Source: Triatoma infestans
Lineage: Eukaryota > Arthropoda > Insecta > Hemiptera > Reduviidae
NCBI GenBank assembly: GCA_011037195.1
Contig: JAAEAF010001086.1
Span: 1 to 64,000, forward strand
DNA: 64,000 bases
Direction: 5' to 3'
The translations under genes and the position numbers were made by a program. The notes under the pieces were generated by a model. That model worked only from the letters and a program-made list of their open reading frames with translations, ran no database searches and was not told where the DNA came from. This document shows, piece after piece, positions 61,925 through 64,000 of this stretch; the stretch's first letter is position 1; every line of letters begins with the position of its first letter.

Positions 61925-62175
61925 TCGTCTTCTTCTTACGCTACCTCTTTTGTGCTGTTAAGCGTGAGGAACTGTTTCTGTACACTTCTCCCGCCCAGTG
62001 ATATAGTCTCTTGCTAGCATTGTGCTATCCATATCTTTCCTAAGTTTCTCCACGTATGCCTCATAGAGTAGTCTATGCCTTCCTCATGAACGCTTTCCTT
62101 GAGGCCTGGCTTTTCACAGGCCATCTGGCTTTTCCATCTTCTCCCATTCTGCAAACGTGTCCAAACCATTTAAGA
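61925..62175 (-). pseudogene. RTE-like LINE 3' end scrap
   Basis: Minus strand: LKWFGHVCRMGED, KARWPVKSQASRKAFM and a KRRKKK-type end. This is the same C-terminal GH--RM...R pattern as the RTE-like LINE ending at 37.3 kb. About 80 codons, with stops. Confidence 0.6.
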
Positions 62176-63227
62176 AGTACCCTTTCTTCTTGGGTCACCG
62201 TAGAAGAGAGGTACTTGTTGATGAGCTCCTATGGGAGATGAACCGTAGGGAATTCTATCTGCAGATGTACTCTAATGATGGAGTAAACTTTATAACAGGG
62301 AAGCATCTGAGTGTGGTGTGTGACTTGATGCAGTCGGCGTTAGCTTACGTGGAGCAATGGTGTAGGAACTATGGCTTGTCCGTCAACCCGGACAAAAGCT
62401 CTTCAGTTCTATTCACAAGGAAGAGGAAACTGGAAGGGCTTAGGAGACCTAGGCTCTTCGGTAAGGAACTGCAAATTTGCAGCGAGGTTAAATATTTAGG
62501 GGTCCTCATCAATAATAAGTTGAATTGGCGGGCTCACATTGAGCATGTTTGTGAGAAGGGACAGAAAGTTTTCTGGCAGTGTAGGAGACTAGGGGGCAAG
62601 AGCTGGGGAGTTAACCCTCGAGGCATCTATTGGATTTATGAAAAGTTGGTGAAGCCAAGGATACTCTATGCCGCAGTGGCATGGTGGACTGGTTCCTTGG
62701 TGGGGAGGAATGGCAAAAAGCTGCAAGAAGTGCAGCGCACGGCCTGTCTGGCTATTACCGGTGCAATGAGAACGACAGCGACGGTGGCACTGGAGATGTT
62801 GCTGGGGCTAACCCCTCTTCAGTATGTGGTGGTGGGTGAAGCGATGAAGAGGTACCTCAGAATGAGGTGTAAGGAAGAATGGGTGAGAACTTTTCGGGGG
62901 GATCTTACTAGGATCGAGGATGAGATTTGGCGTGTAAACCGATTTCTGCTATCTAAACTCGATGAGACGAGCAAGAAATGGGGATTAGAGAGGGATTATG
63001 AGATCAATATTGGCAGTATAGGGGATGACAACCTCACGAGGCCAACGGAGGCGGGTAACGGCTTATTCGTTGTTATTCAGATGGCTCTAGGCAGGATGGG
63101 ACTGGCCTGTCAGGAGCGGGAGCAAGGTTGCAGGAGTTGGATAGAGGGAGTTCGGTGGCCTTGGGTGGTTTGGCCACTGTCTTCCAGTCTCAGGGGGTGG
63201 GCATTATTGAATGTTGCCGCCTTGTAG
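62176..63227 (+). pseudogene. LINE RT end and connection region, family L-G
   Basis: Plus-strand frame (62157-63227; the first few codons belong to the neighbouring element). VLVDELLWEMNRREF and LQMYSNDGVNFITGKHLSV cover the catalytic box, where YADD has become YSND: an Asp needed for metal binding is lost. Then WCRNYGLSVNPDKSSSVLFT, VKYLGVLINNKLNWRAHIEH, YEKLVKPRILYAAVAWW and ACLAITGAMRTTATVALEML. The frame shifts at about 63130 into RNase H. Endonuclease and RT fingers are missing. I/R1-type. Confidence 0.9.
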
Positions 63228-63895
63228 GGGAGTGGCAGGGAGAGATCAAAGAGGTGCGGATTTTCTCTGATAGTCAGGCCGCACTGAGGGCTTTGAGCAA
63301 GCCATGGTGGAGCTCGAAACTAGTGGGAGAATGTAGGAGAAGGCTTAACGCTTTGGCTCGGATGGGTAAGGTGCGTCTCTGTTGGTTACCCGGACATGCG
63401 GGAATAGAGGGCAATGAGAGGGCGGATCAGTTAGCTAGGGAGGGATCATCATTACCATTTTGTGGTCCTGAACCAGCCCTTGCCGGCACTAAAAGGTTTC
63501 CGACAAACAGATTAGACTTTGGGAGACGAGAGTCTTGGAGAAATGCTGGGGTACACGCAGGGTGCCTCCAAGCTAAAAGATTTATAAAAGGAATTAAGCA
63601 GGGAGTTTCGGCTTACCTCCTGTCCCTCAGCAGGACAGGCCTGAGGACCTTGGTGGGGGTAGTGACTGGACACACCTGGGTGTCTAGTCACTGGTTTAAC
63701 ATAGGGAGGACGTCTAGTCCCTCTTGTCAGAATTGCGATGACGGAGTCAGGGAAACGGTGTATTACTATCTATGTCAGTGCCCCCGTTTCGCTGGGAGGG
63801 CACCACTCTCGCAGAATTGCTTGGGCGAGTTGGAGTTAAAGGATATCCTGGGATATTGCAGACTGGTCAGTAGGCTACTGGGGGAGACTATTTAA
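63128..63895 (+). pseudogene. LINE RNase H and terminal knuckle, family L-G
   Basis: Frame overlapping the previous one: SVALGGLATVFQSQGVGIIE (catalytic Glu strand shifted or lost), VRIFSDSQAALRALSKPWW, VRLCWLPGHAGIEGNERADQ and LAREGSSLPFCGPEPA (RNase H), then LSLSRTGLRTLVGVVTGHTW, SCQNCDDGVRETVYYYLCQC (knuckle with His replaced by Tyr) and ELELKDILGYCRLVSRLLGE. The first RNase H Asp (YTDGS) was lost with the frameshift. The 3' UTR goes on to about 63960 or past the window end. Confidence 0.9.
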
Positions 63896-64000
63896 GGGGA
63901 CGATATGGGGGGGCATCGGGGAGGATAAAAGCCATATAGCTTAGGTCCCATGCCACTAGGCACCCGGTTTAATAATAACAATAGGGTCACCGAAACTGGC

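Noticed and set aside
61789..62001. 70-codon frame as a small gene
   Set aside because: It overlaps the antisense of an RTE-like LINE end and has no recognisable motif.
1..64000. A host protein-coding gene with introns
   Set aside because: Every frame with recognisable similarity belongs to a mobile element; short exons without homology could still have been missed.

Overview
The window looks like transposon-rich, gene-poor chromosomal DNA of an arthropod, most likely an insect. It is AT-rich, has no bacterial-type gene organisation, and starts with about 120 bp of degenerate AACCTAA units (the insect telomere type is TTAGG). The coding remnants are non-LTR retrotransposons of I/R1, Jockey, CR1-like and RTE-like types, Tc1-like DNA transposons, Copia-type LTR elements and one Penelope-like fragment. 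I see no convincing host gene, rRNA, functional tRNA gene or CRISPR array. The species cannot be read from the sequence.

Layout. 0-6 kb: family A/B repeats, a tRNA-derived SINE and a Tc1 transposase remnant. 6-14 kb: a mosaic of LINE 3' ends and two copies of an inverted-repeat (foldback) element, F2. 14-22 kb: family A elements, a LINE split by a solo LTR (16.05-16.83 kb) and a second solo LTR (18.37-19.13 kb). 22-24 kb: a LINE 3' end abutting a Jockey-type remnant that ends in a poly(A) tail. 24.7-27.7 kb: a Copia-like ruin whose 5' LTR is split by a TIR element that itself holds a foldback element, F1. 27.7-33 kb: a family A copy and two transposase scraps. 33-35.7 kb: an LTR-like repeat (E) holding a LINE scrap and a large foldback element, F3, followed by a Penelope-like reverse transcriptase fragment. 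36-44 kb: an RTE-like LINE, F1 foldbacks, family A and LTR pieces. 45-51 kb: LINE-in-LINE nesting. 51.7-57 kb: the best-preserved LINE (endonuclease plus an 858-codon RT frame) beside an RNase H LINE. 57-64 kb: further LINEs, a third solo LTR and a LINE running to the window edge.

The most interesting signal is that several sequence-unrelated repeat families (F1, F2, F3, F4 and a single site at 35.7 kb) carry the same RNA-like signature: CUGANGA or a one-base variant, one extra base, a short hairpin, GAAA, a short palindrome containing a UH cleavage step, and flanks that can pair. This is the layout of a minimal type I hammerhead ribozyme with a very short stem III, a type known from Penelope-like elements and retrozymes. 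In the foldback families the motif lies once in each arm, in opposite orientation. Several of these elements have 12-22 bp target-site duplications, which suggests movement by target-primed reverse transcription rather than by a cut-and-paste transposase. A Penelope-like RT fragment lies about 120 bp from one of the motifs.

No element appears able to move unaided: every coding remnant has stops, frameshifts or truncations. Family and copy names (A, B, C, E, F1-F4, L-A to L-G) are labels made up here.
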